Of a DNA stretch of 64,000 nt, positions 30,801 to 43,400 are shown in pieces; the stretch's first letter is position 1; every line of letters begins with the position of its first letter. Location of the stretch: NCBI RefSeq assembly GCF_032854445.1, contig NC_088295.1, positions 94,729,805 through 94,793,804 of the forward strand, written 5' to 3'. Origin of the DNA: Liolophura sinensis (taxonomy: Eukaryota; Mollusca; Polyplacophora; Chitonida; Chitonidae). A model generated the notes under the pieces. That model ran no database searches. It was not told where the DNA came from and was given only the letters and a program-made list of their open reading frames with translations. The translations under genes were made by a program, and so were the position numbers.

Positions 30801-32925
30801 TCCACACTTAGTTTCTCACAGAAGACAGCGAGACACGCATGGATGGGGACACGTGTTTGAATCCTGCTCACATTAGTTCCGCCGTCAGGTTGTCACAAAA
30901 GACAGCGAGACCTTCACTGATGTGGACGCGTGTTTTAATCCTGCCCACACTGGTTCCACCGTTAGGTTCTCACAGCGAGATTCTCACTGATGTGGAGACG
31001 TGTTCTAATCCTGCTCACATTCGTTCCTCCGTCTGGTTCTCACCGAAAACACCAAGGCCCTGACCAATGAGGATGCGTGTTTGAATCCTGCTAACACTGG
31101 TTTCACCGTAAGGTTCTCACAGAAGACAGACCCTCATGGAGGTGGACTCGTGTTCTAATCCTGTTCACAATAGTTCCGCCGCTAGGATCTTACAGAAGAC
31201 ACCGAGACCTTCACTGATGTGGACGGGCCTTCTCATCCTGCCCACCTTGGTTCCGCCGTCAGGTTCTCACAGAAGACAGCGAGACCCTCATTGATGTGGT
31301 GTACACGTGTTTTAATCCTGCTCACATTTGTTCCTCCATCAGTTTCTCAAAGAAAACAGCGAGAGTCTCACTGATGTGGACAGGTGTTTGAATCCTGCTC
31401 ACATTAGTTCCTCTGTCAGGTTCTCACAAAAGACAGCGAGACTCTCACTGAAGTCGACTCGTGTTCTAATCCTGTTAATGCTGGTCCCGCTGTCAGGTTC
31501 TCACAAAAGGCGACGAGACTTTCACTGATGTGGACATGTGTTCTAAGCCTGTTCATGCTGGTCCCGCTGTCAGGTTCTCACAAAAGACAGCGAGACTCTC
31601 ACTGATGTTTACACGTGTTCTAATCCTGTTCATGCTGGTCCCGCTGTCAGGTTCTCACAAAAGACAGCGACACCCTCATCGAGGTGGACACGTGTTCTAA
31701 TCCTGTTCACATTTGTTCCGCCGTTAAGAGCTCACAAAAGACAGAGAGACTCTCACTGATGTGGACACGTGTTCTAATCCTGCTCACATTGGTTCCCCCG
31801 TCAGTTTCTCACAGAAGACAGCGAGACACCCTCACTGAAGGGGACACGTGTTCGAATCCTGCTCATATTGGTTCCTCCGTCAGGTTCGCACAAAAGACGG
31901 AGAGACCCTTATAGATGGGGACACGTGTTCGAATCCTGCTGACATTGGTTCCGCCGTCAGGTTCATACAAAAGACAGCGAAACCCTCACTGATGTGGACG
32001 CGTGTTTTAATCCTGCTTACACTGGTTCCGCCGTTAGGTTCTCACAGCAAGACCCTCACTGATGTGGACACGTGTTCTAATCCTACTCACATTGGTTCCC
32101 CCGCCTGGTTCTCACCAAAAAAACAGAGACCGTAACCAATGAGGATGCGTGTTTGAATTCTGCTCACACTGGTCCCGCAGTCAGGTTCTCACAGAAGATA
32201 GAAAGACCCTCACTGATGTGGACAGTTGTTCTAATCCTGCTCGCACTGGTTCGGCCGTCAGGTTCTCACAGAAGACAGCGAAACCCTCATGGATGGGGAC
32301 ACGTTTTCGAATTCTGCTCACATTGGTTTCGCTGTCAGGTTCTCACACAAGACAGCGAGACTCTCACTGATGTGGGCACGAGTTCGAATCTTGCTTACAG
32401 TTCCACAGTCTGGTTCTCAAAGAAGACAGCGAAACCCTCATGGATGTGGACACGTGTTCTAATCCTGCTCGCATTGGTTCGGCCGTCAGGTTCTCACAGA
32501 AGACAGCGAAACCCTCATGGAAGGAGACACGTTTTCGAATTCTGCTCACACTGGTTCCGCCGTCAGGATCTCACAGTATACAGGGAGACCCTCACTGATG
32601 TGGACAGTTGTTCTAATCCTGCTCGCATTGGTTCGGCCGTCAGGTTCTCACAGAAGACAGCGAAACCCTCATGGATGGGGACACGTTTTCGAATTCTGCT
32701 CACATTGGTTCCGCTGTCAGGTTCTCACACAAGGCAGCGAGACTCTCACTGATGTGGACACGAGTTTGAATCCTGCTTACAGTTCCACAGTCGGGTTCTC
32801 AAAGAAGACAGCGAGACCCTCACTGATGTGGACACGTGTTCTAATCCTGCTCACCTTGGTTCCGCCGTCAGATTGTCACAGAAGACGGCGAGACCCTCAT
32901 GGATGTGGACGCGTGCTCCGGAGGG
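27880..32925. repeat. 77-bp satellite, about 65 monomers
   Basis: The monomer begins GAGACCCTCACTGATGTGGA and contains CACGTGTTCTAATCCTGCTC and GGTTCCGCCGTCAGG. Shorter monomers lacking AGAAGACAG occur at 28610-28850. Some monomers (27950, 28905, 30455, 31060, 32130) read CCCTCACCAATGAGGATGCG, matching the SINE stretch CTCTCACCAATGCGGTCGCT. Others carry GTGTTCGAATCC, a pol III B-box match. A larger segment repeats at about 542 bp (29071 and 29613). Since 77 is not a multiple of 3, only short open frames arise. Confidence 0.95.
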
Positions 32926-33924
32926 TTGTCCGTTAATGCTTTCCTGGACCATATCCGGGGTCATTTGCTCAAAATACTTAACCCAGAAAAACTCACCCCA
33001 TAATCTTCACCTTTAAATCTTAACCGTAAAATTATCATACAGAAAACTCCACCCAGAATCGTCACATAGAAATCTTCACTCCAAAATATTCGAAGTCTGA
33101 TACTGGTGTCCCTATATCAAATTATTAAACAATATATATCTTTTGCCATCAACCATTTATTCATTTGATCTGTGTTTACGTCGTACTCACAATAAAATAT
33201 AATTTTGTTTTCATGTAGAAAATGACAATAGAATACAATGCTAACAGAAAATACAGCACTAGACCAAATGCATATAGGCCCATACATCGATAAAGTACAA
33301 GTACCGGGGGCATCCCATATGAAGTGTAAGGCGTACACTTTAAAAAAAAATGTGATGTTGCATAATCGATATATCGCAGTTCAAAGTAAGTAAAATGGAG
33401 CACAATGAGAAAATCAGAGCACCGCCATGTTAATTAGTTTTAACAAGTTATTTGTGAATTAGTTCTATAACCCGACATTGTGTTTCCGGTCTCTACCTCC
33501 ATGGTTTCGTAAGGATTTCAGATTAGAAGTTGATTAGAGTTACCATGCACGTTGAAACAAAATTGCTGCGGCCTAACAGGTCTATTTTCACCCCTCTTTC
33601 GTTAAAACCACGGTTAATTATCAGCTGTCTTTTTTTCTTTTTAGGTTGATAGAAAACCACATGAAGTAGGCCCTATATGGTGTCAGAAAACAAATGTCAA
33701 AGTGTTCCATAAAACAGCATGTGAAACGTGATGTGAAAGTGGTGATAAGGCTAAGGAGAAAACATAAATCTCAGAGTGATTGAGAAAACAGAGAATATGC
33801 ATGTTTGTGATTAAAAAAACACCTTAGCATATCATGTCAGAATAGTTTAAAAAAGCCGACTGAATACGATATGTGCATAAGGAGTTCAAAACCACAATGT
33901 AATACGGTCCATAACATACACAGG
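32926..33924. other. Unique AT-rich spacer
   Basis: Nothing gene-like was recognised. A short reverse SINE tail fragment may lie at 33154-33195 (TTTATTCATTTGATC then TTTACGTCGTACTCA). Confidence 0.4.
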
Positions 33925-34945
33925 TGTTCTGTGGCGTTATTACTGATTTACTTAATGACCAGGTATAGTGTGGCGTTATTGCTGATTTACTTCATGGTCA
34001 GATGTGTGGCGTTATCACTGATTTACTTCATGGCCAGATGTTGTGTGGCGTTATCACTGATTTACTTTATGGCCAGATGTTGTGTGGCGTTATCACTGAT
34101 TTACTTCATGACCAGGTCTTGTGTAGTGTTATTACCGATTTACTCCATGACCGGGTATTGTGTGACGTTATTACTGATTTACCCTATGGCCAGGTGTTGT
34201 GTGATGTTATTACTGATTTACCCTATGGCCAGGTGTTGTGTGGCGTTATTACTGATTTACTCCATGACCAGGTGTTGTTTGAAGTTATTACTGATTTACC
34301 CCATGGCCAGGTATAGTGTGGCGTTATTACTGATTTACTCCATGGCCAGGTGTTGTGTGGAGTTATTACTGATTTACCCCATGGCCAGGTATAGTGTGGC
34401 GTTGTTACTGATTTACTCCATGGCCATGTGTTGTGTGGCGTCATTAATAATCTACTCTATGGCCAGGTGTTGTGTGGCGTTATCACTGATTTACTTTATG
34501 GCCAGATGTTGTGTGGAGTTATTACTGATTTACCCCATGGCCAAGTGTTGTGTGGCGTTATTACTGATTTACTCCATGGCCAGGCGTTGTGTGGCGTTAT
34601 CACTGATGTACTCCATGACCAGGTCTTGTGTAGTGTTATTACCGATTTACTCCATGACCATGTGTTTTGTGACGTTATTACTGATTTACCCTATGGCCAG
34701 GTGTTGTGTGACGTTATTACTGATTTACTCCATGGCCAGGTGTTGTGTGACATTATTACTGATTTACTCCATGGCCAGGTGTTGTGTGACATTATTACTG
34801 ATTTACTCCATGACCAGGCGTTGTGTAGCGTTATTACTGATTTACTCCATGCCCAGGTATTGTGTGGCATTGCTACTGATTTTAGCCATGCCCAGGTGTT
34901 GTGTGACGTTATTACTGATTTACTTCATGACACATTCATGATTTA
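33925..34945. repeat. 39-bp minisatellite, about 26 copies
   Basis: Unit GTTATTACTGATTTACTCCA followed by TGGCCAGGTGTTGTGTGGC. The 13-codon period gives spurious plus-strand open frames of 356 and 176 codons (hydrophobic, repetitive). No start context or homology supports a protein. Confidence 0.94.
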
Positions 34946-34984
34946 CTTTAATGGTTAGAGTGGGCCTAATAGTTAGACCTCCGT

Positions 34985-35220
34985 GGCTCCGTGGCTCAGT
35001 TGGTTAGCGCGCTAGCGCAGCGTAATGACCCAAGAGTCTCTCACCAATGCGGTCGCTGGCTTCTTCTCCGGCCGTAAGTGGGAAGGTATGGCAGCAACCT
35101 GGGGATGGTCGTGGGTTTCTCCGGGGCTGTGTCCGGTTTCCACCCACCATAATGCTGGCCGCCGTCGTATAAGTGAAATATTCTTGAGTACGGCGTAAAA
35201 CACCAATCAGATAAATAAAT
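34985..35220 (+). mobile_element. SINE lacking its B box
   Basis: The head has TGGCTCAGTTGGTTAGCG (A box, preceded by a small duplication CCGTGGCTCCGTGGCT). Compared with 23085-23335, about 20 bp covering the B box after GCGGTCGCT are missing. The body and the tail (TTGAGTACGGCGTAAAACAC, then ATAAATAAAT) are complete. Without a B box it should not be a pol III template. Confidence 0.88.
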
Positions 35221-35227
35221 AATAATC

Positions 35228-36075
35228 TGAAGCAAGGCATATCAGGCCTAACAGTCTCAGCCAGGGCGTCAGGCCTAACAGTCTCAGCCAGGGCGTCAGG
35301 CCTAACAGTCTCAGCCAGGGCGTCAGGCCTAACAGTCTCAAGCAGGGCGTCAGGCCTAACAGTCTCAGCCAGGAAATCAGGCCTAACAGTCTCAGCCAGG
35401 AAATCAGGCCTAACAGTCTCAGCCAGGGCGTCAGGCCTAACAGTCTCAAGCAGGGCGTCAGGCCTAACAGTCTCAGCCAGGAAATCAGGCCTAACAGTCT
35501 CAGCCAGGAAATCAGGCCTAACAGTCTCAGCCAGGGCGTCAGGCCTAACAGTCTCAAGCAGGGCGTCAGGCCTAACAGTCTCAGCCAGGAAATCAGGCCT
35601 AACAGTCTCAGCCAGGAAATCAGGCCTAACAGTCTCAGCCAGGGCGTCAGGCCTAACAGTCTCAGCCAGGGCGTCAGGCCTAACAGTCTCAAGCAGGGCG
35701 TCAGGCCTAACAGTCTCAGGCAGGGCGTCAGCCATAACAGTTTCAACTACAGCGTCAGGCCTAACAGTCTCAGCCAGGGCGTCAGGCCTAACAGTCTCAG
35801 CCAGGGCGTCAGGCCTAACAGTCTCAGCCAGGGCGTCAGGCCTAACAGTCTCAGACAGGAAATCAGGCCTAACAGTCTCAGGCAGGGCGTAAGCCATAAC
35901 AGTTTCAACTACAGCGTCAGGCCTAACAGTCTCAACCAGGGCATCACGGCTAACAGTCTTAACCAAGGCATCAGGCCTAACAGTCTTAACCAGGGCATCA
36001 GGCCTAACAGTCTCAGGCAGGGCATCAGGCCTATCAGTCTCTGCCAGGGCACCAGGCCTAACAGTCTCAGCCAGT
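35228..36075. repeat. 27-bp minisatellite, about 31 copies
   Basis: Unit TCAGGCCTAACAGTCTCAGC then CAGGGCG (variants CAGGAAA, AAGCAGGGCG). It starts immediately after the SINE tail at 35220. The 9-codon period gives open frames of 320 and 179 codons on the minus strand, which I do not consider genes. An isolated unit recurs at about 37152-37181. Confidence 0.94.
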
Positions 36076-36262
36076 GTGGGGCCCCATATACATGTGCAAT
36101 CTCACCACACTGAAGTAACCATCTTTTGTAACATTTCTTTTGTTAACTATCATTGTGGCACAATTTTCTGTTAGTATTTTTCATAACCTGTAATGAAAAA
36201 CATAAGGAATGTGTGTTTGTGTGTTTGGGACAGCGTGACTTCAGACGCAAAGGATTGTGGGA

Positions 36263-36344
36263 TCGCGCACTCATTTACCATCCTTGAGACGATCGCCACG
36301 TTTTGATTATGTCCTAACGAAATTTCCTTTTTATTCTTCTTCAG
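36263..36344. repeat. 82-bp direct repeat, copy 1
   Basis: Matches 37012-37093 with only a few differences, starting TCG-GCACTCATTTACCATC and ending TTTTATTCTTCTTCAG. The copies are about 749 bp apart. Confidence 0.88.
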
Positions 36345-37011
36345 GTATGTAATCATGCAGATTCCTTTAGCCATATGATAGTTGTTGAATACATAGTTAC
36401 TTGTATAGTTATGCCGAATGAGCACATCGTTGTACTAATTAGTAGATGAACTTACAAAGTAGTTGCCTATCGGTCACCTTCAGACGTCGTTGTTGTTTCC
36501 ATTTAATTAACATAACGTAATGTTACGCTTCGTATTCGCTAGATTTCTGATTGAAATAACAGTAGTCTTTTAATAGTTTGTAACTCCAGTAAAGCTAGAT
36601 AGAAAGCCTGAGTGGCTTAGAGGAATATTTCCTTTCGTATTTCGTAGTAGAAATCCACGAACGTGTGTGAAGTCAAAAGTATGTAAACAAGGGGGATAAC
36701 TCCTGATGGAATACGCTCAACAGGGGCGACTACTTTTGTTGGAATAATGGAAATAAGGGGCTTAACTCTAAATGTCAAAAGACAATATGTGTTTGGAAAG
36801 TGTAATATATTGTAACTTTATTTTTGTTCCAAAACTGTACAGGGGTTTTGCAGAGTTAACAATTGTACAAGTATATATAGATTTATTTCATTTAGTTCAT
36901 ATTTGTGTAAAGCAAACTCGAGTCAGAATTCATTTAAACACATTGTATTACTTTATTTTACTTAATTTACAGTATCCCATGAAAATTAATTATGATTTGT
37001 TGTTATTTAAA

Positions 37012-37093
37012 TCGTGCACTCATTTACCATCCTTGAGACAATCGCCATGTTTTGATTATGTCCTAACGAAATTCCCTTTTTATTCTTCTTCAG
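37012..37093. repeat. 82-bp direct repeat, copy 2
   Basis: Second copy of 36263-36344. About 60 bp beyond it lies the isolated 27-bp unit resembling the array 35228-36075, so array plus flank were probably duplicated together and then deleted. Confidence 0.88.
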
Positions 37094-37499
37094 AATAAAG
37101 CCTTGTGAACGTTATACAGTGTGTCATCTGGGTCTTTTACACCCGGGTGTAAGCCGGTCTCAGGTAGGGCATCAGGCCTAACAAAATTGAGATGTGTTTT
37201 ATATCGCTATTGTGTCAGGTTTTACCCAGTCAAATTGAGATCTAAATCGTCAGGAATTTTAATTTTAAAAAGGAAAAACAACACAGTGTCTGAAATTGTA
37301 ATGGTTAAATGAGTGGCCTTTTGGTAACGAAAATAGGATTCCATGGATCATACAAAGACATGTTTATTGACCCGACTGTAACTATATGATTTCACAGATC
37401 ATACAATGACATGTTTGTTTGCCCCATTGTAACGAAAATAGAATTCCATGGATCCTACAAAGACATGTTTATTTCCTCTGGGCCTTTAATGGAATTGCT

Positions 37500-38025
37500 A
37501 GCAATCTAGGATGTGATGGCCATACATGTTAATTCAGGATGTGATGGCCATATATGTCAATCCAAGATATAATTGCCATACATCTCAATTCAGGATGTGA
37601 TCGCCATACATGTCAATCCTGGATGTCATCTCCATACATGTCAATCCAAGATATGATCGCCATACATGTCACTTGAGGATGTGCTTGCCATACATGTCAA
37701 TCCAAAATATGATTTTCATGCATGTCCATCCAAGATATGATAGCCATACATGTCAGTTCAGGATGGGATCGCCATACACGTCAATCCAAGATAAAATCGC
37801 CATACATGTCAATCCAAGATAAAATCGCCATACATGTCAATTCAGGACGTGATTGCCATACATTTTAACTTAGGATGTGATCGCCATACATGTTAATTCA
37901 GAATGTGATCGCCATGTATGTCAATCCAAGATATGATCGCCATACCTGTCAGTTCAGGATGTGATCGCCGTACATCTCAATTCAAGATATGATCGCCATA
38001 CCTGTCAATTCAGGATGTGATCTAA
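37500..38025. repeat. 28-bp minisatellite, about 18 copies
   Basis: Unit GATCGCCATACATGTCAATC followed by CAAGATAT or a TCAGGATGT variant. Moderately diverged. Confidence 0.9.
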
Positions 38026-38264
38026 TGTTAAAATATTAAAAGATATTATACATATATTAACATTTGAAGCTTACCGTGTGCCTTGGTTAGGCCTGCCTAG
38101 TGGCAATCCAGAGAACAGGTTCAAATGTGTTGATTATTGCCCATCCCCGTTAAAAACATCAACATCCACTTTCAAAACAGATAAACAATGGTTTTATGGT
38201 GTTTTGGTACAACGGATTCAGTTCAGATTTATGTGACTGGAAACATACAGTGCATTTTACAACG

Positions 38265-39560
38265 CATTATATACAAGTAAACAATCAGGGGCAGGATGTT
38301 AACAAATTGTTGGTGGGCTAGTAAAACAAGAACACAACCAGGGGCAGGATTTTAAAAAATTTTAGTGGACTAGTAAAACAAGTACACAACCAGGGGCAGG
38401 ATGTTAACAAACTGTTGGTGGACTAGTAAAACAAGTACACAACCAGGGGCAGGATGTTAAAATGTTGGTGGGCTAGTAAAACAAGTACACAATCAGGGGC
38501 AGGATGTTAACAAAATGTTAGTGGACTAGTAAAACAAGTACACAACCAGGGGAAGGATGTTAATAAAATGTGAGTGTACAAGTAAAACAAGAACACAACC
38601 AGATGAAGGATATTAACAAAATGTTAGTGTACAAGTAAAACAAGTACACAATCAGGGGAAGGATTTTAACAAAATGCTAGTGGACTAGTAAAACAAGTAC
38701 ACAAATCAGGGGCAGGGTGTTAACAGGTTGTTATTGTACGAGTAAAACAAGTACACAACCAGGAGAAGAAAGTTAACAAAATGGACTAGTAAATCCATAC
38801 ACAATCATGGGCCGGGTGTTAACAAATTGTTGGTGTTCACGTAAAAGAAGTATACAATCAGCAGCAGGGTTTTAACAGATTGTTAACCTACAAGTAAAAC
38901 AAGTATACAATCAGGGGCAGGGTTTTAACAGATTGTTAACCTACAAGTAAAACAAGTATACAATCAGGGGCAGGGTTTTAACAGATTGTTAGCCTACAAA
39001 TAAAACAAGTACACAATCAGGGGCAGAGTGTTAAATTGTTACCGTACAATTAAGACAAATACACAACCAGGGGCAGGGTGTTAACAACTTGTTAGTATAC
39101 TAGTAAAAAGAGTACTCAAATAGGATCATAGTGTAACAGATTGTTAGTGTACAAGGAAATCAAGTACACAATCAAGAGCAGGGTGTTAACAAATTGTTAG
39201 TGTACAAGTAAAACAAGTACATAATCAGGGGTAGAGTGTTAACAAATTGTTAGTGTACAAGTAAAGCATGTATACAATCAGGGGCAGAGTGTTAACAAAT
39301 TCTTAGTGTACAAGTAAAACAAGTACACAATCAGGGGTAGAGTGTTAACAAATTGTTAGTGTACAAGTAAAGCATGTATACAATCAGGGGTAGAGTGTTA
39401 ACAAATTGTTAGTGTACAAGTAAAACAGGTACACAATCAGGGGTAGAGTGTTAACAAATTGTTAGTGTACAAGTAAAACAAGTACACAATCAGGGGTAGA
39501 GTGTTAACAAATTGTTAGTGTACAAGTAAAACAAGTACACAATTAAGAGCAGGGTGATAA
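38265..39560. repeat. 53-bp minisatellite, about 24 copies
   Basis: Unit AGTAAAACAAGTACACAATC, then AGGGG-AG-GTGTTAACA. Distal copies (39180-39560) are more homogeneous than proximal ones, implying more recent amplification at that end. Confidence 0.92.
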
Positions 39561-40215
39561 CAGGAGCAATGAATTATTTGTCATGAGTATTTTTATTCAC
39601 ATCCTGTTAAAGTGAAACTAAAACAATGAATAAAAAAATAAATGAATAAGAAAATCATTTTAAGTTTAATTTCATTATATGCAAGGCATAAATGGTTAAC
39701 TATGTTGCCCAGTTGTAGCTGCAAGTGTGTATGAAAAAAGAAACGTTTAAAAAGTATAATAATACTTGTGTTTCTGCTTTCCTAAGGCCCATGAAGTGAC
39801 TCAACCACATGTGATAAAGTCAGCGTGACCTGACATGCAGCCTTACCGAGGTTTTAACACTGATTATATTATAGGATATAAATATCCCCGCTAGCCTATT
39901 CACTAAATACCATATATACTGTATTAAATTTTCTATGATCAAAAATTCACCACATTTTTTTTAATAGATTTTTTTTTAATCATAAATTTTTAATCAGCTG
40001 AAAAATGACAAGGTCTCTCAAAGAGTTGATCACCATACTGAAGGAGAGTTTCACTTTTGGCTGTGTTGTTTTGGTATGTAAACACAAAATAGAGCCTGAA
40101 GTGTATGAAGACTCAAAATTTATTTTATTGTCCAGTGTGAATTGACAGCTTTCTCAACTTGCTCACCAGTTCAAAAGAAGTCGTCATTTGGATTTGGCTA
40201 TTTGTATGTAAATTT
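39561..40215. other. Unique AT-rich spacer
   Basis: No features recognised; contains poly-A/poly-T runs around 39955-39985. Confidence 0.4.
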
Positions 40216-40910
40216 TTTTCACGGTAACTGTACATATCTGACGTGTACATGGCTGTACGTGCCTGACGTTGGCAACAGAGGTCACGATTCAACACGTCCA
40301 AGGTGGACATACATGACGAGAAGTGGCTTTACGTGTCTGACGCTGGTTGCAGAGGTCACGGTACTCAACGCCCAAGGCGGACATACATGACGAGGGGTGG
40401 CTCTCTGTGTCTGAGGGTGTCTGCAGAGGGAATGGCACACAACATCCAAGGCCAATCTAATTTTCTTTTCCTGTACAGAAACATTTGCTGTATTGAGCTA
40501 AAAAGTGAGTTTAAAATCAGTATCTATTGGCTGCATGCATTCAATTTTTCTTTTGTAATATAATTGTAAAATCCATCACCCTTCCGGTACACAGCGTCCA
40601 AGGCGGACATACATGACGAGAAGTGGTACTATGTGTCTGAAGTTGGCTGCAGAGGTCACGATACAAAATGTCCAAGGCGGACATACACGACGAGAAGTAG
40701 CACTATGTGTCTGAGGTTGTGGCACTATGTGTCTGAGGTTGGCTGTGGATGTCACAGTACACAGCGTCCAAGGCGGACATACATGACGAGAAGTAGCACT
40801 ATGTGTCTGAGGTTGTGGCACTATGTGTCTGAGGTTGGCTGTGGAGGTCACAGTACACAGCGTCCAAGCCGGACATACATGACGAGAAGTGGCTCTCCTC
40901 ATTTACGGCT
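40216..40910. repeat. About 75-bp irregular repeat, 6-8 copies
   Basis: Copies of CAAGGCGGACATACATGACG then AGAAGTGGC and ATGTGTCTGAGGTTGGC. A unique stretch about 130 bp long (40450-40580) interrupts the array, and a similar stretch follows the last copy (40912-41010, sharing AAAATCCATCACCCTTCCG), so a larger unit was duplicated. Confidence 0.85.
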
Positions 40911-41480
40911 GTAATGAGCTAAAAGTGAGTTTAAAAATCAGTATCTATTGGCTGTATGCAGTCATGTTTTCTTTTATAATATATTTGTAAAATCCATCAC
41001 CCTTCCGTGTGTAATGAGTCATACCAAGGTGCACTTCTTTGCAAAAAGTAGACCCTCATCGGGATCATTAAGATTACGTGATCTCATTACCCACATCATG
41101 TGATCATTACCCGGATCATGCGATCTCATGCGTTCCTGAACTCATCATCGGTATCATGTGATTCATAAAAAATGCTGCCATCTTCAGAAGAATGCAGGTA
41201 ATATTTCACCCTTTTTCCTCACCGATTCCCATTCTATTATTGTTCTGTTTCTGTTGTTCTGCGTATGACCATGGATATGTAAAATAAGTTGTCAATAACT
41301 GAGATGGAAAAAAGACAAAACAACAAAATATGGTCTTGTTTAACAAATCCCACAATTTACAAAGTTCATGCACAAAAATGACATCGTCATTATGAAAACT
41401 GATGACGTTTAAATAACGAAAATGCTCATGTTATCAGAAAGTTTCATTTTACGCTTTGCATGTAGTAGTTTTAGTTAAGG

Positions 41481-41725
41481 TGAGGATACACCTGGAGCAA
41501 ATGCATAAATACCTGCACTAAAGAAACGTGTCTTCATTTTAGCAGGTGCACAATTCACTACATGGATACACACAATGATTATTATGACGAAATAGTGATA
41601 CGCCTGGAGCAAATGCACAAATACCTGAACTAAAGAAACGTCTTCTAAAGAAATTTGTCTTCATTTTCACACGATAACAATTCACTACATGGATACATAG
41701 AATAATTATTATGTCAAAATGGAGA
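41481..41725. repeat. Two diverged copies of a 115-125-bp repeat
   Basis: Both copies contain CCTGGAGCAAATGCA, TAAAGAAACGT, TTGTCTTCATTTT-like and AATTCACTACATGGATACA, in the same order. Confidence 0.85.
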
Positions 41726-41734
41726 TAAACGTGG

Positions 41735-42512
41735 CACATGTGGCACTAAGGACACACGTGGTTAAGTAACACACGTGGCACTAAACAAACACATTCACAA
41801 GTACCACACGTGACACTAAACACGCACATGCGCAAGTACCACACCTGGCACTAAACACACACATGCACAAGTACCACGTGTGGCACTAAACACATACATA
41901 CACAAGTACCACATGTGGCACTAAACACACACATGCACAAGTACCACATGTGGCCCTAAACACACACATACACAAGTACCATATGTGGCACTAAACACAC
42001 TCATACACAAGTCCCCCATGTGGCCCTAAACACACACATGCACAAGTACCACATGTGGCCCTAAACACACACATACACAAATACCACATGTGACACTAAA
42101 CACACACATACACAAATACCACATGTGGCCCTAAACACACACATGCACAAGTACCACATGTGGCCCTAAACACACACATACACAAATACCACATGTGACA
42201 CTAAACACACACATACACAAATACCACATGTGGCCCTAAACACACACATGCACAAGTACCACATGTGGCCCTAAACACACACATACACAAATACCACATG
42301 TGACACTAAACACACACATACACAAGTCCCCCATGTGGCCCTAAACACACACATGCACAAGTACCACATGTGGCCCTAAACACACACATACACAAATACC
42401 ACATGTGACACTAAACACACACATACACAAATACCACATGTGGCCCTAAACACACACATGCACAAGTACCACATGTGGCCCTAAACACACACATACACAA
42501 GTACCACACAAG
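41735..42512. repeat. 35-bp minisatellite with a palindromic E-box
   Basis: About 22 units of TACCACATGTGGCCCTAAAC followed by ACACACATACACAAA. Most units contain CCACATGTGG, a perfect 10-bp palindrome with a CANNTG core. A higher-order block repeats in the second half. Confidence 0.94.
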
Positions 42513-42544
42513 TACCAGATTAATAAAGCTTGATAACCGACATG

Positions 42545-43262
42545 ACTTAAAGGATTGAATTGTATTACATACTTATAATATCACTGGTTGGAATGGTATT
42601 ACATAGTGATAATATCACTGGTTTGAATGATGTTGCATTGTTATAATATCACTGGTTGGAATGAAATTACATAGTTATAATATCACTGGTTGGAATGGTA
42701 TTACATAGTGATAATATCACTGGTTTGAATGGTGTTGCATTGTTATAATATCACTGGTTCGAATGGTATTACATAGTTATAATATCACTGGTTCGAATGA
42801 TATTACATAGTGATAATATCACTGATTTGAATGATGTTGCATTGTTATAATATCACTGGTTGGAATGAAATTACATAGTTATAATATCACTGGTTGGAAT
42901 GGTATTACATAGTGATAATATCACTGGTTTGAATGGTGTTGCATTGTTATAAGATCACTGGCTGAAATGGTATTACCAAGTGATAATATCACTGGTTTGA
43001 ATGATGTTGCATTGTTATAAGATCACTGGCTGAAATGGCATTACCAAGTGATAATATCACTGGTTGGAATGGTGTTGCATTGTTATAAGATCACTGGCTG
43101 AAATGGTATTACCAAGTGATAATATCACTGGTTGGAATGGTATTACATAGTTTAAATATCGCTGGTTGGAATGGTGTTGCATTGTTATTATATCACTGGT
43201 TGAAATGGTATTACATGATTGTAAAATCACCGTTTGAAATGGTGTTACAAGTTAAAATACCC
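42545..43262. repeat. 34-bp minisatellite with a hairpin motif
   Basis: About 21 units of TGGTATTACATAGTGATAAT then ATCACTGGTTGGAA. Many units carry AGTGATAATATCACT, an inverted repeat with 6-bp arms. Later units change GTTATAAT to GTTATAAG. Confidence 0.93.
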
Positions 43263-43263
43263 A

Positions 43264-43400
43264 ATTTGAATGGTATTTATTTATTTATTTGATTGGAGTT
43301 ATATTTTACTTGTACGACTATAACCAGCATTTTAGAGTGATGAAACCGGGCAGAGCCCGGAGGAAACTCGTGACCACCAGCTGGTTGCTGGAAAACCGGA
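43264..43400 (-). mobile_element. SINE 3' fragment
   Basis: Reverse-oriented tail (ATTTATTTATTTGATTGGAG) followed by ACCAGCATTTTAGAGTG and AAACCGGGCAGAGCCCGG. Truncated before the tRNA-like head. A second short tail piece may lie at 43574-43610. Confidence 0.75.

Noticed and set aside
27725..32936. Dozens of 60-200-codon open frames with KTARPSLMWTRVLILLTLVP-like peptide
   Set aside because: All are the same 77-bp satellite read in shifting frames; stops recur as the period is not a multiple of three.
33871..34941. 356-codon plus-strand open frame of hydrophobic repeats
   Set aside because: Product of the 39-bp period; neighbouring frames are also open and no homology or start context supports a protein.
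35004..35966. 320-codon minus-strand open frame
   Set aside because: Produced by the 27-bp array and reading out through the antisense of a SINE.
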